Assembly: GCF_014905175.1 (NCBI RefSeq)
Contig: NC_057788.1
Coordinates: 16,094,654 to 16,158,653, forward strand
DNA length: 64,000 nt
Direction of reading: 5' to 3'
Origin: Aphidius gifuensis
Taxonomy: Eukaryota; Arthropoda; Insecta; Hymenoptera; Braconidae
The notes beneath the pieces are model-generated. The model made no database searches and was not told where the DNA came from. It saw only the letters and a program-made list of their open reading frames with translations. This document shows positions 37,262-47,560 of this stretch, piece after piece. The position numbers and the translations under genes are program-made. The stretch's first letter is position 1; each line of letters opens with the position of its first letter.

Positions 37262-37560
37262 CACTGAAATATAATAAAACTGGAACGTGAACTCCTATGC
37301 TTAGCCAATGCACGGAGTGTCGCTAGAGATAGCAATATATTGGATGGCTTTCCCTCTCACTCACGCATGCGCACATTGAATCTTGTACAGTCAACGTCAA
37401 AACAAACTAGTACTACACGATATAAAAGTTACATTATATTTCAGTACAGTCTCAACCAACTTTAGTTGACGTGACTGTACCGACAAGGACAAAAGCCCAT
37501 CCATTGAATCTCTCTCTCGGCGACGCTAAGTTCGGCTTCCAGTTTTATTATATTTCAGTG
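37262..37560. mobile_element. 299-bp CACTG-ended element, 8-bp TSD
   Basis: Starts CACTGAAATATAATAAAACT and ends with the reverse complement. ATCCCAGC of the host terminal repeat is duplicated (37089-37095 plus C at 37261 after removing the MITE, and 37561-37568). No coding sequence. Confidence 0.85.
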
Positions 37561-37612
37561 ATCCCAGCCGTCTATTAATCTACAGACCTTGGTTTGCATT
37601 ACCCATATCTAC

Positions 37613-38608
37613 CAGTGTTGGGTAGGTAAGATACCTTGGTATCTTACATGTGTAAGATACCATGTAAGATACTGTATCTTACATCATCGGTTTCATACAT
37701 CGAGGTATCTTACATTGCGTTCCCAGTGCCTCCTACGAATAAAAGTGGAACCTTCGTGCTACAATTTTTTTTTATTCGATAAATACATGTAATTCATTTA
37801 TAAAATAAATAAAAATTTCAAAAACAAGCAGTAGCTAAGGAAAAGATGTACTAAGGAATTAATGTTGCTTAAAAAAGAATTTCTTTGGCAACTGTAATTC
37901 CTTAGCTCCATCTTTTCCATAGCTACTATTTTTCCTTGGGATTTTTATTTATTTAAAAAATTAGTTATTTAAAATTAAAGCAACATTAATTCTTTGAAAC
38001 ATAATTTTTTGGCAACATTAATTTCTTAGCTACATCTTTTTCTTAGCTACTGCTTTTCCTTGGACATTGTAATTTATTTAATAAATAAAATCACATGCAT
38101 TTTATTTTTTAAATAAATAAAAATCCCAAGGAAAAATAGTAGCTAAGGAAAAGTTGGAGCTAAGGAATGACAGTTGCCAAAGAAATTCTTTTATAAGCAA
38201 CATTAATTCCTTAGCTACATCTTTCCCTTAGCTACTGCTTTTTCTTGGACATTTCCATCTTTTAAAAATAAAATGACATGTATATTATTTATTTAATAAA
38301 TAGAAAATATCCGAGGAAAAGCAGTAGCTAAGGAAAGGATGGAGCTGAGGAATTAATGTTACCAAAAAATCATGTTTCAAGCAACATTAATTCCTCAAAA
38401 CTGGTTTTCCTTGATATTATATATATTTATATAACAAATAAATTACATGTACCAATATATATCGAGCAATAAGAACTAATTGTCGAGTCGACAGTCAATA
38501 AGAATGTTCAAAATGGCGTCAGAGGTATCTTACAGTTTCTTACAGTATCTTACAGTATCTTACTGTAAGTGTATGAAACCTCAAAAATCGACCATTTACC
38601 CATCACTG
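37613..38608. mobile_element. hAT-like element 2 with satellite-like interior
   Basis: Starts CAGTGTTGGGTAGGTAAG and ends TTACCCATCACTG. Subterminal repeats are GTAAGATAC/GTATCTTAC words. The interior (about 37800-38440) is made of GCAGTAGCTAAGGAAAAGATG modules and mirrors, like the satellite at 1-6640. Closely similar to element 3 (52073-53053). The flanking 8 bases (ATATCTAC, GACTTTGT) do not match, so one flank has been lost or rearranged. Confidence 0.85.
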
Positions 38609-38932
38609 GACTTTGTATTGTCAAATTGTAAAAAAAAAGCGATACAAGTCGCGCACGCTACCGTGATACTACTAGCGCCCCTCAATTATGCGGCGATCAC
38701 ATAGCGGAACGGTTTTTTGAGGCAAGTTCGTCCTCCTGTATTTCTAGTCTTCTTGTAATTATCTAATGATGATCGATCTTGCAAGCATTTCTATAGTGTG
38801 GAGACAACGCTTAAGGAATTAATGTTGCCAAAAAAAGTATGTGGTAAGCGACATCAATTCCTTATCTACATCTTTTTCTTAACTACATTTTTTCCTTAGC
38901 TACCGCTTGTCCTAAGTATTTCACACCAATTC
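38609..38932. other. Repeat fragments
   Basis: Contains CTTGCAAGCATTTCTATAG (38780-38798), related to the element at 39465-39720, and a short GTAGCTAAGG-type fragment (38811-38920). No gene. Confidence 0.5.
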
Positions 38933-39089
38933 CTGCACCCGTATTCAGAGGATGTTCTCATTAGGGCGTTTTTTTTCCGATGGTGGCGTTTGTGAAGCTT
39001 TTCTATATCAAAAAAAATTTTGTCAAGGGCCATCCGCGGAAAAAAAAAGCCCTAATGAGAACAATTTTGCCCCGTGAATACGGGTGCTG
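38933..39089. mobile_element. MITE, CACCCGTATTC family, copy 4
   Basis: CTGCACCCGTATTCAGAGG to GTGAATACGGGTGCTG, with the usual CGATGGTGGCG and folded AT centre. Confidence 0.88.
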
Positions 39090-39464
39090 AGCTCTTTTTC
39101 GCAGGGCCCCAGCACTACGTGTAAATTCGAGGTGGCTTATTTTTATTACTAGACGCACCGTGCGACAGCGCAGAAGACCAATTTTCGTCGTAGAAAGAGA
39201 TAGAAAATGAAACAGACAGAAAGATAAAACGCGGACTTAGGGACATGAGCGCTGAAAACGTTCTGCCTGACCTGAGTTAACTTGTAAATATAAAAGTCCC
39301 TCATCGTGGGACTTTGCGTATGTGCAGAGTTTATGACCAGTGTGTGATTAACCGCTGAGTTTTTGAAACGAAAATGCCATTAGCCAATATAAATATAAAA
39401 AAATGAATGAATAATTGAAGCTTATAAAAATATGATTTCATTAACTTACTACATAATGTTTCTT
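39090..39464. other. Unassigned sequence
   Basis: Less AT-rich, with phrases resembling 6830-6960 (CACTACGTGTA, GAGGTGGCTTATTTTTATTAC). Likely a dispersed repeat; no gene seen. Confidence 0.4.
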
Positions 39465-39725
39465 AAGCGGTGTTTCCACGCTATAGAAATTTCATGCATG
39501 TTCTTGCACGAAAAAATGGAACATGTCCCATTGGCTGCAATAGTCTTGCAAGGCTTTTAAAGGCTGATTTCCACCAAAATTCTAGTGATTATCTAGTGAT
39601 GAAAGATCTTGCAAGCATTTCTATAGCGTGGAGACACCGCTCAAGACTATCGCAGCCAATGGGCCATGTTATATTTTTTCGTGCAAGATTTTGCTGCAAG
39701 AACTTGCATGAGATTTCCATCTATG
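39465..39725. mobile_element. Inverted-repeat element, GCGGTGTTTCCACGC ends
   Basis: AAGCGGTGTTTCCACGCTAT is mirrored by ATAGCGTGGAGACACCGCT (about 39630-39650). A second pair, GTTCTTGCACGAAAAAAT and TTTTTTCGTGCAAGATTTT, overlaps it. The predicted frames across it are by-products of the repeat. Confidence 0.6.
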
Positions 39726-40347
39726 TAATACTTTTATATTGCTAACATGGCTCGATTCTTTCTCCATGGGCAACGGTGCAGACTCTATCGTCTTCCTTGT
39801 CGTGTGCCTACCAAAACGACGCGCGCATGTGACACTCGGAGAACGCCGGGAGCTCACTCACTATTATATCTAATTGTTGAATTTATTTGTATTGGTGCAA
39901 ACAAAAATTTTTACATCAAAGTATCCACGCGATAGAAACCTCATGCGAGTTTTTGCAGCAAGGGGTGCGTTCCGTGGCTAGTTGGCTACCCAAGTACCCA
40001 CTCCGTACGAACTTCAAAATGGCGGAATTTGGAAATCTTTTGATCATTTGTTGTGGTAGATCTGATTTTTTTCGTTTACAAACAATCTGCCAGTAGCTAA
40101 TTTAGTTGATAGATTTGAAATAACCTAATAGAAACTCTGTCAACTTAAACCTGGAAAACATGGTAATACTGAATATTTTAAATTTTTATAAATCTCTGGC
40201 CTTCTCTTTGGCTATAGTGATGTATCATAGTAACTTTTAACTTTATTAGGTGCGTTCTTTCGTCAATTTTTTGTTGGCGCATCATGATCGCGCATTTGCG
40301 CAAAAGCTAAAAAAGCACGTGAGTTTTTAATTTTTGTAAGTGTGTGT
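39726..40347. other. Unassigned sequence
   Basis: No coding gene recognised. A lone AGGTGCGTTCTTTCGTC near 40249 resembles the ends of the two MITEs that follow. Confidence 0.4.
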
Positions 40348-40560
40348 AGGTGCTTTCTTTTGGGTGTTTATTTTTTTTCTTATTTATTTTCTTGCATGCG
40401 CAGTTCAATGCGCAGTCTGTTAAAAGTCAGATTGCAACAGCGTAGGATATAAGGGGCTGAATCAGCCATGTTTTAATTCTTATTTTTCAAGAATTATTTG
40501 TTTCAACGCCACTGCTTTCTCCCATGAAGAGAACAAATAAACACCCAAAAGAAAGCACCT
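40348..40560. mobile_element. MITE with AGGTGCTTTCTTTTG ends, copy 1
   Basis: 213 bp with terminal inverted repeats AGGTGCTTTCTTTTGGGTG/CACCCAAAAGAAAGCACCT. The interior with CAGCGTAGGATATAAGG and CATGTTTTAATTCTTATTT is found inverted in the next element. Confidence 0.88.
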
Positions 40561-40575
40561 TGTAACGCACACATT

Positions 40576-40828
40576 AGGTGCTTTCTTTTGTGTATTTATT
40601 TTTTTCCACTTTCATGCGCATGATCATGCACATGCGACTGTCATAAAAACTTGTCGAGAGAACAGTGGCGTCGAGCAAATAATTTTTCAAAAATAAGAAT
40701 TAAAACATGGCTGATCCAGTCCCTCATGTCCTACGCTGTTGCAAACTGACTTTTTTCTGACTGCACATTTCATTGCGCATGCGCGAAAATAAACAGGAAA
40801 AGGAATAAATATACAAAAGAAAGCACCT
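40576..40828. mobile_element. MITE with AGGTGCTTTCTTTTG ends, copy 2 (inverted)
   Basis: 253 bp with the same ends, in opposite orientation to copy 1 and 15 bp away. Taking GGTGC as the first base of the element, it is flanked by TA on both sides, which points to a Tc1/mariner-type MITE. Confidence 0.85.
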
Positions 40829-40839
40829 ATGTATAAAAA

Positions 40840-41236
40840 CAAAACATAAATTTACAATTCATGTCGCCAAAAAGCCTCAATTTTTAAATACCTGTCTATT
40901 CATCATACCTTTAATAATCAAAAGACGTGAAATATCTTAAAAAATGTCAAAATTTTGAAGTATAAAGTTAAATAATTTGCTGGATAAAAAAAAACTGAAA
41001 AAAAAATTAGGCGCTGCAGTTTTTATTATTATATTATTATTATACCATGTATCGAAAAAGCGCCTAATTTTTTTTTTAGTTTTTTTTTATCCAGCAAATT
41101 ATTTAACTTTATACTTCAAAATTTTGACATTTTTTTGGATATTTCACGTCTTTTGATTATTGAAGGTATGATGAATAGACAGGTATTTAAAAATTGAGGC
41201 TTTTTGGCGACATTAATTGTAAATTTATGTTTTTTT
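40840..41236. repeat. Near-perfect long palindrome
   Basis: Arms 40840-41025 and 41058-41236 are reverse complements over about 180 bp with few mismatches, around a ~32-bp AT-rich spacer. Words include TTGGCGACA, GGTATGATGAATAGACAGG and GGCGCTGCAG. Probably a fold-back MITE; no TSD determined. Confidence 0.9.
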
Positions 41237-41714
41237 TTATTTCACTTATTTTGTTTAAATTAATAATAAATTATATTTGTAATTCGTCTACTTTAAATTG
41301 ACCGTGAGTACCATAATAAATAAATAATAAATAATAATCGAATACTAATTTTCTGGAATATAAAAATTTAAACGTGTATGTATACCATGTATACTATATA
41401 TGTACGCTTTGAATAAAAGGAAAAAGAAACAAATTCTGCTAAACCATCAATGATAAATAACTAATACATGCGGCTGCATACACACACATATATGCATGTA
41501 AAGAAAAATTCAGGAGTAGTGATAAGCGCGGGGTATGCGCAACGTATCCGAAGAAATTAGACATTTCAGCTTGAAAATTTATTTTTTAGTAAGATTTAAT
41601 ACCTGGCTTTTACCAGTGCCGTAACAAAGAATTTTTGCGCCCTGGGCAAAATTATATTTTGCGCCCTATTTTCATCGATATAATATATGAAAAAAAAATC
41701 ATTTGTTAGGTGTA
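41237..41714. other. AT-rich sequence with a hAT-like end fragment
   Basis: CAGTGCCGTAACAAAG at 41614 followed by GCGCCCTGGGCAAAAT is typical of one end of a hAT element; no partner end is seen. Otherwise no feature. Confidence 0.4.
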
Positions 41715-42077
41715 CCCTGGTAGAAATAATCTCTCCTGATTTTCTCCGGATCTCTCCGGATTTCTCCGGATTTTCTACGTAATTGAGACTTCCGGAGATA
41801 TTTACGGAGTAATCTCCAGACTATTTCTATAATATCTCCGGATTTTTTCCGGAGTTTTGACTTAAAAAAACAAACACATAAAAATGGAAAAATTAATAAG
41901 AAAAAGTAGAAATAAGAGTTTACATACGAAAAATAAAAAAGAAATTTTTTCTGAAAAAATCCGGAGAAAACCCGAAAAAACTCCGGAATAATATCTCCGA
42001 AAGTCTCAATTGCGTAGAAAAGCCGGAGAAATCCGTAGGAATCCGGAGATAATCCGGAGAGATTATTTCTACCAGGG
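41715..42077. mobile_element. TCCGG-type fold-back element
   Basis: CCCTGGTAGAAATAATCTCTCC-type left end (41715 onward) and its mirror ending CTACCAGGG at 42077. The interior is dense in degenerate TCTCCGGATTT/AATCCGGAGA words in both orientations. TA precedes it; TG follows GGGG, so a TA duplication is possible but decayed. Open frames across it are chimeric. Confidence 0.85.
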
Positions 42078-42400
42078 GTGATATACAGGATGAAGCGTAA
42101 ATGGCGAACACTGAGTATACTACGAGATTGTACGTGAAATTTTAAATAGTAAATGTTTTTACAGTTTGGGTCTACGACGCTTTGTGACTGAGTTATTAAC
42201 GTTTTAAGTTGACCAATGAGAATCGAGCGTCGATAATTATTATCATTATGGCGTCTGAACCCACGTGTGTGTTTACGCGCCATGGATTAAAATATTTTTG
42301 TTTTTTTAATTAATTCAAAATTCGAACGCCAGATAGAGCTAAATCATAAATTCGCTGGATGAATGCGCAGCTGCATACTCACACACACAGCACTCACACT
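42078..42400. other. Unassigned sequence
   Basis: Moderate GC, no gene recognised. A minus-strand frame runs through it from the fold-back element but has no family signature. Confidence 0.4.
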
Positions 42401-42765
42401 AATTATGACAAAATAATCACTTATAATTTAAAATCACATTTATATTTTTGATCACATTATGTGATTTATTTTCTGATCACATTTTAATTTAAAATACTTT
42501 TATATTTTTTTGATCACATTATGTGATTATTCTATCAATGTGATCAGTAAATAAATCACATAATGTGATTATTCTATCAATGTGATCAGTAAATAAATCA
42601 CATAATGTGATCAAAAAATATGATCTTTTCTAATTTAAAATCACATTTATATTTTTTGATCACATTATGTGATTTATTTATTGATCACATTGATAGAATA
42701 ATCACATAATGTGATCAAAAAATTATAAAAGTATTTTAAATTAAAATGTGATCAAAAAGTGCTTA
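42401..42765. repeat. Cluster of TCACATTATGTGA palindromes
   Basis: The 13-bp near-palindrome TCACATTATGTGA or its complement occurs about seven times, combined with TCTATCAATGTGATCAGTAA and AAATTAAAATGTGATCA in both orientations. The whole is a compound inverted repeat. No coding sequence. Confidence 0.85.
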
Positions 42766-43267
42766 CTGAATTTTGTACTGAATAAAATTATTAAAACAAT
42801 AAATTTGTTAATAACAGTTAACAAAATGAAAAGAAAAATTCCACTTCAAACACATTATCTATTGACTGATGTAGGTAGTAATTGTTGTTTTTGTTGAAAA
42901 TGAACAGCAACATCAGCCAGTTTAAGATCTTGAAAAATAACAAAAATATAAGTGCTGTCCTAACCTTACATTTGAGTTATGATAGGTTTTGAAGCATTAA
43001 CTTTGAAAAGAAATACAATTTACAGGCTAAATAATTGAGATAACAACAATATACACCTACTATTATAATTGACAATTTTTTTTTTGATGCCAAATTATTT
43101 TTTTCTCTATAATACGTTAATCATATTTTTCGGTGTTTACGTTTGCTTATGTTTGTTTACGTTTTCCAATACATAGCAGTGCTGACACTACAACGAAATT
43201 AAATTCACCATGATAAACCACGCCTATTTTTGGTAGACCGCGGTCCTCTACGGAACGCACCCCTGGA
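42766..43267. other. Unassigned sequence
   Basis: AT-rich. Ends with a short GC-richer patch (43200-43267) just before the dispersed repeat. No gene. Confidence 0.4.
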
Positions 43268-45245
43268 ATCTGATTGGGGTATCAGAAGGTCACGTGCATG
43301 TCGTATAAATTGATATAGGTGGCGCTAATTGCATATACATATGCATGTGTGTGTTGACATATGTGATTATAACAACATTTTATATCTGTCAAAAAATATG
43401 AATGCCCATAACCTTCAAATGATTTACCAATATTTAATTAAATTGTTATAAATAAAAAAGTAGCTAATGTGTTATAAATAAAAAAATGACGAAAAATTGA
43501 AAAAAAAAAACTACATCCAAACACAAAAAAAAAAGATAGATTCATTTTCAAATAGGGCACGCGAACCTGTAAGAATGAAATCAAGATTTGTACATAATAA
43601 ACAATAATAACAAAGTATTGTTAATTAAAATTTTTAAGTAATCAGATTTTTTTATTCAATCATTATTGAAGTACGAAACCTGCATTCATTGGTTTAAATA
43701 AACTCACGACATTCTCTTCAAGAAAAAAAAAAAATAATTCAACAATATTTATAAATAAATGTTAACAATTGTTCGAGGTGACATGCAATCGTTAATTAAC
43801 AATTTTTCATATTATTTTCCACTGAAGTACGAATTCTGCTCCCTAGCGAAAATGCCGACAGTCGGTTTGTGCACTGATCTCATACAAAACCGACACAAAA
43901 CCGACACACGACTATAAGAATTTCTGAGTCACAAAAATAAATAATAAGAAGCATTTAAAAAATAAAATATTATGTCCAAAAATTTCTAAATAATATTCTT
44001 ATAATTTAAGACACATTAGAATTTTTTTTAAATAATTTTTTTATTGAAAAAACTCAATTCTGTTTATGTATTAAAAATGAGGTTAACTGTCAGAATCATC
44101 ATATACATTTTACAATTCTCACACAATTCCGACACAATTCCGACACACGACTGTGAGAATTGTAAATCCGACACAATTCCGACACAAATCCGACAGACGT
44201 ACGACAGTATAATTTTATTTTGTTATTTTTCAATAGATAAAATCATTTTATTGATAAAAATTTTTGTTCAATAATTGAAGTTATAATATTTTAATAATTA
44301 TAGACATATTAGATTTTTTTTAAATTGATTATTTTATTAGAAAATTATTATTTTTTGGTTTTTTTATGAGGTTGAGGAAGGTTTTTATCAAATACTTTTT
44401 TTTTGAAAATAATACATTTAATCAGGTTCCCATGTGTTTCCCACTCGAATTTTTTATCTAATATGACTAAAGTTATTAAAATATTATAACTTTATTATTG
44501 AACATAAATTTTTATCAATAAAATGGTTTTTTATATTGAAAAATACAAAATAAAAATTTACTGTCATACGTCTGTCGGATTTGTGTCGGAATTGTGTCGG
44601 AATTGTGTGAGAATTGTAAAATCTCACAGACGATTCCAATTATTTTTTTTGTCAAATCTTATTAAAAAAAAAAAATATCTAATATGCCTATAATTATTAA
44701 AATATTATAACTTCATTATTGAACAAAAATTTTTATCAATAAAATGATTTTATCTATTGAAAAATAACAAAATAATATTATACTGTCGTACGATCGTACG
44801 TCTGTCGGATTTGTGTCGGAATTGTGTCGGATTTACAATTCTCACAGTCGTGTGTCGGAATTGTGTGAGAATTGTAAAATCTCACAGTCGTGTATAGATG
44901 ATTCTGACAGCTAACCTCACTTTTAATACATAAACATGAATTGAGTTTTTTCAATAAAAAATTATTTAAAAAAAATTTTAATGTGTCTTTAGTTATAAGA
45001 ATATTATTTAGAAATTTTTAGACATAATATTTTATTTTTTAAATGCTTCTTATTATTTATTTTTGTGACTCAGAAATTCTTATAGTCGTGTGTCGGTTTT
45101 GTGTCGGTTTTGTATGAGATCAGTGCACAAACCGACTGTCGGATTGGTGTCGGATCGGTGTCGCCATTTTCGCTAGGGCTATTATCAGCCAACGTTTTTC
45201 TCTCCAAAGATAAAAAAAGAATTATTTAAAAGGATTATTATTAGG
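43268..45245 (+). repeat. Dispersed repeat copy, interrupted
   Basis: Reverse-complement partner of 17391-18039. It runs 43268-43840, is broken by the insertion 43841-45180, and resumes 45181-45235 with ATTATCAGCCAACGTTTTTC. Confidence 0.85.
43841..45180. mobile_element. 1.34-kb fold-back element with CGACACAATTC repeats
   Basis: Ends CCCTAGCGAAAATG and CATTTTCGCTAGGG. Terminal arms of at least 200 bp are mirrored, and internally 44040-44280 is mirrored by 44690-44950, with an extra inverted block 44515-44640. Subterminal words CCGACACAATTCCGACACA recur many times. Comparison with the empty site at 17449-17468 shows exactly this segment was added (TTCTGCT|ATTATC), leaving a 2-bp CT or 3-bp GCT duplication. 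No transposase. Left and right ends differ by a ~25-bp deletion of repeats. Confidence 0.9.
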
Positions 45246-46079
45246 ATTATTAATTGCGAGCTGTCGTTAGGGCTATGTATGCGTGATCGTCAGCCCCCCT
45301 CTCTCGCGAACGCGTATGTTCGCGCGTTTGTATATCCATATAAATACAAACAGTATACGCGCAATTTGTTGTTAAATTAATAACTCAGTAAATAATTAAT
45401 AAAAATATCTGAAAATTTGTAAAAAACTTCTTGATATACTGCTCAACAATATTGCCGCTGACAAGTTACTCAATTTTTAAATTTCTCCGACTCTTTTTTC
45501 ATTCAAAGTTAGACAAATTGAATTTTTCCTCGACATTAAATAATCATATAATAAAAATTAAACAATATGAATAAATGATTTTTTTTATTATACTGTTGCA
45601 ATCGGTAGCTTATAATGAAGCTACAGTCAAAATTTCAAGTCGATTTATTACTTTTTAAAGAAGTTGTCTCGAGTTATATGATTAAAAAAAAGTATTTTTT
45701 TCAAAAAAAAAAATTTCGTTTTTATTTTTTATCTCGTAAAGTAATTATCATATAAAAAAGTTTATTTGGAGAAAAACATGTATTTTTTAATTTTATCGAC
45801 GACTGTATTTTTTTTTTTTTAATTTTTCAATTTTAATTTTTCTTAATTTCCACCCACAGAAACATAGCATTTTCTTCACTTCGAGCGCTCGACGTGTTAT
45901 TGCATCCAGACCCTCAATTGTTACATAACGCAAAGCACAATGATGTTTATTTTTTTTGAAAAAAATGAAAATTCGAAGACACTTTTTTTCAAAAAAGTTG
46001 ATATACCTGAGGTACTTGGTCTACGAAACTCCCGTGATCGTTTCATCAAATTGATGAATGTGGGAAAATAAGTGGAAAA
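45246..46079. other. Unassigned sequence
   Basis: A GC-richer patch at 45250-45350 with GCGCGTTTGTATATCC-like words, then AT-rich sequence. No gene or repeat resolved. Confidence 0.4.
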
Positions 46080-46412
46080 ATTTCTCCTCGTCGTTGATTT
46101 CGGAAGAATTTCTCTGTGATAATTTTTTTTTTTTCACACGTTTCTCCGCGTACTCTTATCGCGGAAAAATATTTCCGAACGTTACTCCGCGTATTCTCAT
46201 CGTGGAAAAATATTTCCGAACGTTTCTCCACCCAAGTCGATTCGGAGAAAATTCGGAAAAAATTTTGATACCTTTCTCCACTCATTTCTCCGCATGGGTC
46301 AATTTGGGAGAAATTCGGAGTAATCACGGACAAATTCGGAGTAAATGCGGAGAAATTCGGAGTAATCGCGGAGAAATTCAGGAGAAATCGCGGAGAAATA
46401 TTTTCACCAGGG
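46080..46412. mobile_element. TCCGG/TTCGGA-type fold-back element, left end lost
   Basis: Right end GGAGAAATATTTTCACCAGGG-like at 46412. The interior is a long run of degenerate AATTCGGAGAAA and TTTCTCCGCG words. The left terminus is not seen. The long open frames on both strands are products of the repeat. Confidence 0.7.
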
Positions 46413-46859
46413 TTTTTATAATTTCGGAGCAGCTTTCTTCACAATCATTTGAAACAAGAAAATCTACAATTTTTTTCCCAACTTTGCTTAAAAAATGCAT
46501 CATAATTTTGTTTAGATTTCTAAAAAATTTTTAAATTTGAAAATTATGCGAAATTTTTGTTTCCTACAATATTAATGTTTTTTTATTAAACAATATTTTA
46601 TTATTTTTTTGTTATTTCTCAATTATCAAATGCACCCGAACAGATAATAACATTCAATAATAAACACGTGCAATGACGAGAGTTTTTTTGTTATTAATTT
46701 GTTTTCAGTCAATAAACGTAGACAAAATATATAAACAAAGAAAGAATATAAGACTTGTATAAGTCTGCCATCTAAAGACGTTGAGTGAAAGTAATCTAAT
46801 AACTTTTTCAACCAGCACCATGCTCCGTTGAGTTGATTTTTTTCGCATAGTTGGGAATT
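46413..46859. other. AT-rich sequence
   Basis: No feature recognised. Confidence 0.4.
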
Positions 46860-47000
46860 CCCAAAAAAATAATTAAATGAAAAAAAAAATTGCCCAATCA
46901 GGACATTTACGTCAAATCAGGACATTTTATCAAAAAAGGACATTTTCACAATTGATCAGGACATCTGTTCTCAAATCAGGACATGTCCTGAATAAATTTC
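46860..47000. repeat. ATCAGGACATTT short repeats
   Basis: Five spaced copies of (A)TCAGGACAT or its complement within ~100 bp. The same words recur at 61030-61045 and 61320-61345, so they belong to a dispersed repeat. Confidence 0.6.
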
Positions 47001-47039
47001 GCATATGTTGGACGAAAAAAACGGCCATATAAGGGTTTT

Positions 47040-47560
47040 TTTTTCTAAAAATAACTAAATATCAAATTTTTTCGTTAAAATTTTGAAGTTTTTTTTTTTT
47101 CTCAAAAACTATTGAAGATAGAAAAAAAAAACCCACAATCCGGAAGATAGTTTTTTGAGGGGTATTATATGAGTCTAATACAAAGTCTTTATCTCAGTTC
47201 TACGTTGAGTTTATTATTACGCCGTTTTTTAGAACTTTCAAAATTCCACATAAAAACGTATGTGATATTTTTAGTTAACTACACAGTAATTTGAGAGCAC
47301 TATAGTTTCATAGAAAAAAGTTTCACGAATAAAAAACCTCCGGTGCAAAATACTTAGCGATGGACAGTTTAGACGCAATTTCTCTAAAGCGAAAATATTT
47401 ATTCAAAATTTCTACTTTTTTTTTTTTCTCAAAAACTATTATAGATAGAAAAAAAAACTTATTATGCTGGCGATAGAGTTTTTTGAGACGCTTCGTTCAA
47501 GCCTATAACGAAGACTCTATGTCGATTAATTCGTAAGTTTTTATAACTTTTTTTGTTTAT
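47040..47560. repeat. Two diverged ~300-bp direct copies
   Basis: CTCAAAAACTATT.AAGATAG followed by GATAGTTTTTTGAG is seen at about 47100-47160 and again at 47438-47492, each followed by similar TCTTTATCTCAG/GACTCTATGTCG sequence. Old non-coding duplication. Confidence 0.55.

Larger units (their letters stand above)
34756..37599. mobile_element. P-superfamily-like element with perfect 8-bp TSD
   Basis: The element proper is 34764-37591. Its ends CAAGGTCTGTAGATTAATAG and the exact reverse complement are flanked on both sides by GTTTGCAT (34756-34763 and 37592-37599). The terminal repeat continues inward through GACGGCTGGGATAAGG and GTCGTCGCA after removal of nested insertions. The interior (35980-36740) holds a THAP-type AVPT motif and a charged helical stretch, as in P-element transposases. 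Nested within are an 828-bp hAT-like element (34795-35622), a MITE (37096-37257) and a 299-bp element (37262-37560). P elements have 8-bp duplications and CA-starting ends, which fits; hAT is the alternative. Confidence 0.8.

Noticed and set aside
39470..39745. 91-codon plus-strand gene
   Set aside because: Lies wholly inside an inverted-repeat element and reads its two arms.
41699..42283. 194-codon minus-strand gene
   Set aside because: About half of it is translated TCCGG fold-back repeat; the rest has no family signature, so it is chimeric.
46058..46534. 158-codon plus-strand gene
   Set aside because: Encodes the degenerate TTCGGAGAAA repeat (repeating GEIRSN-like words); a similar open frame exists on the other strand.
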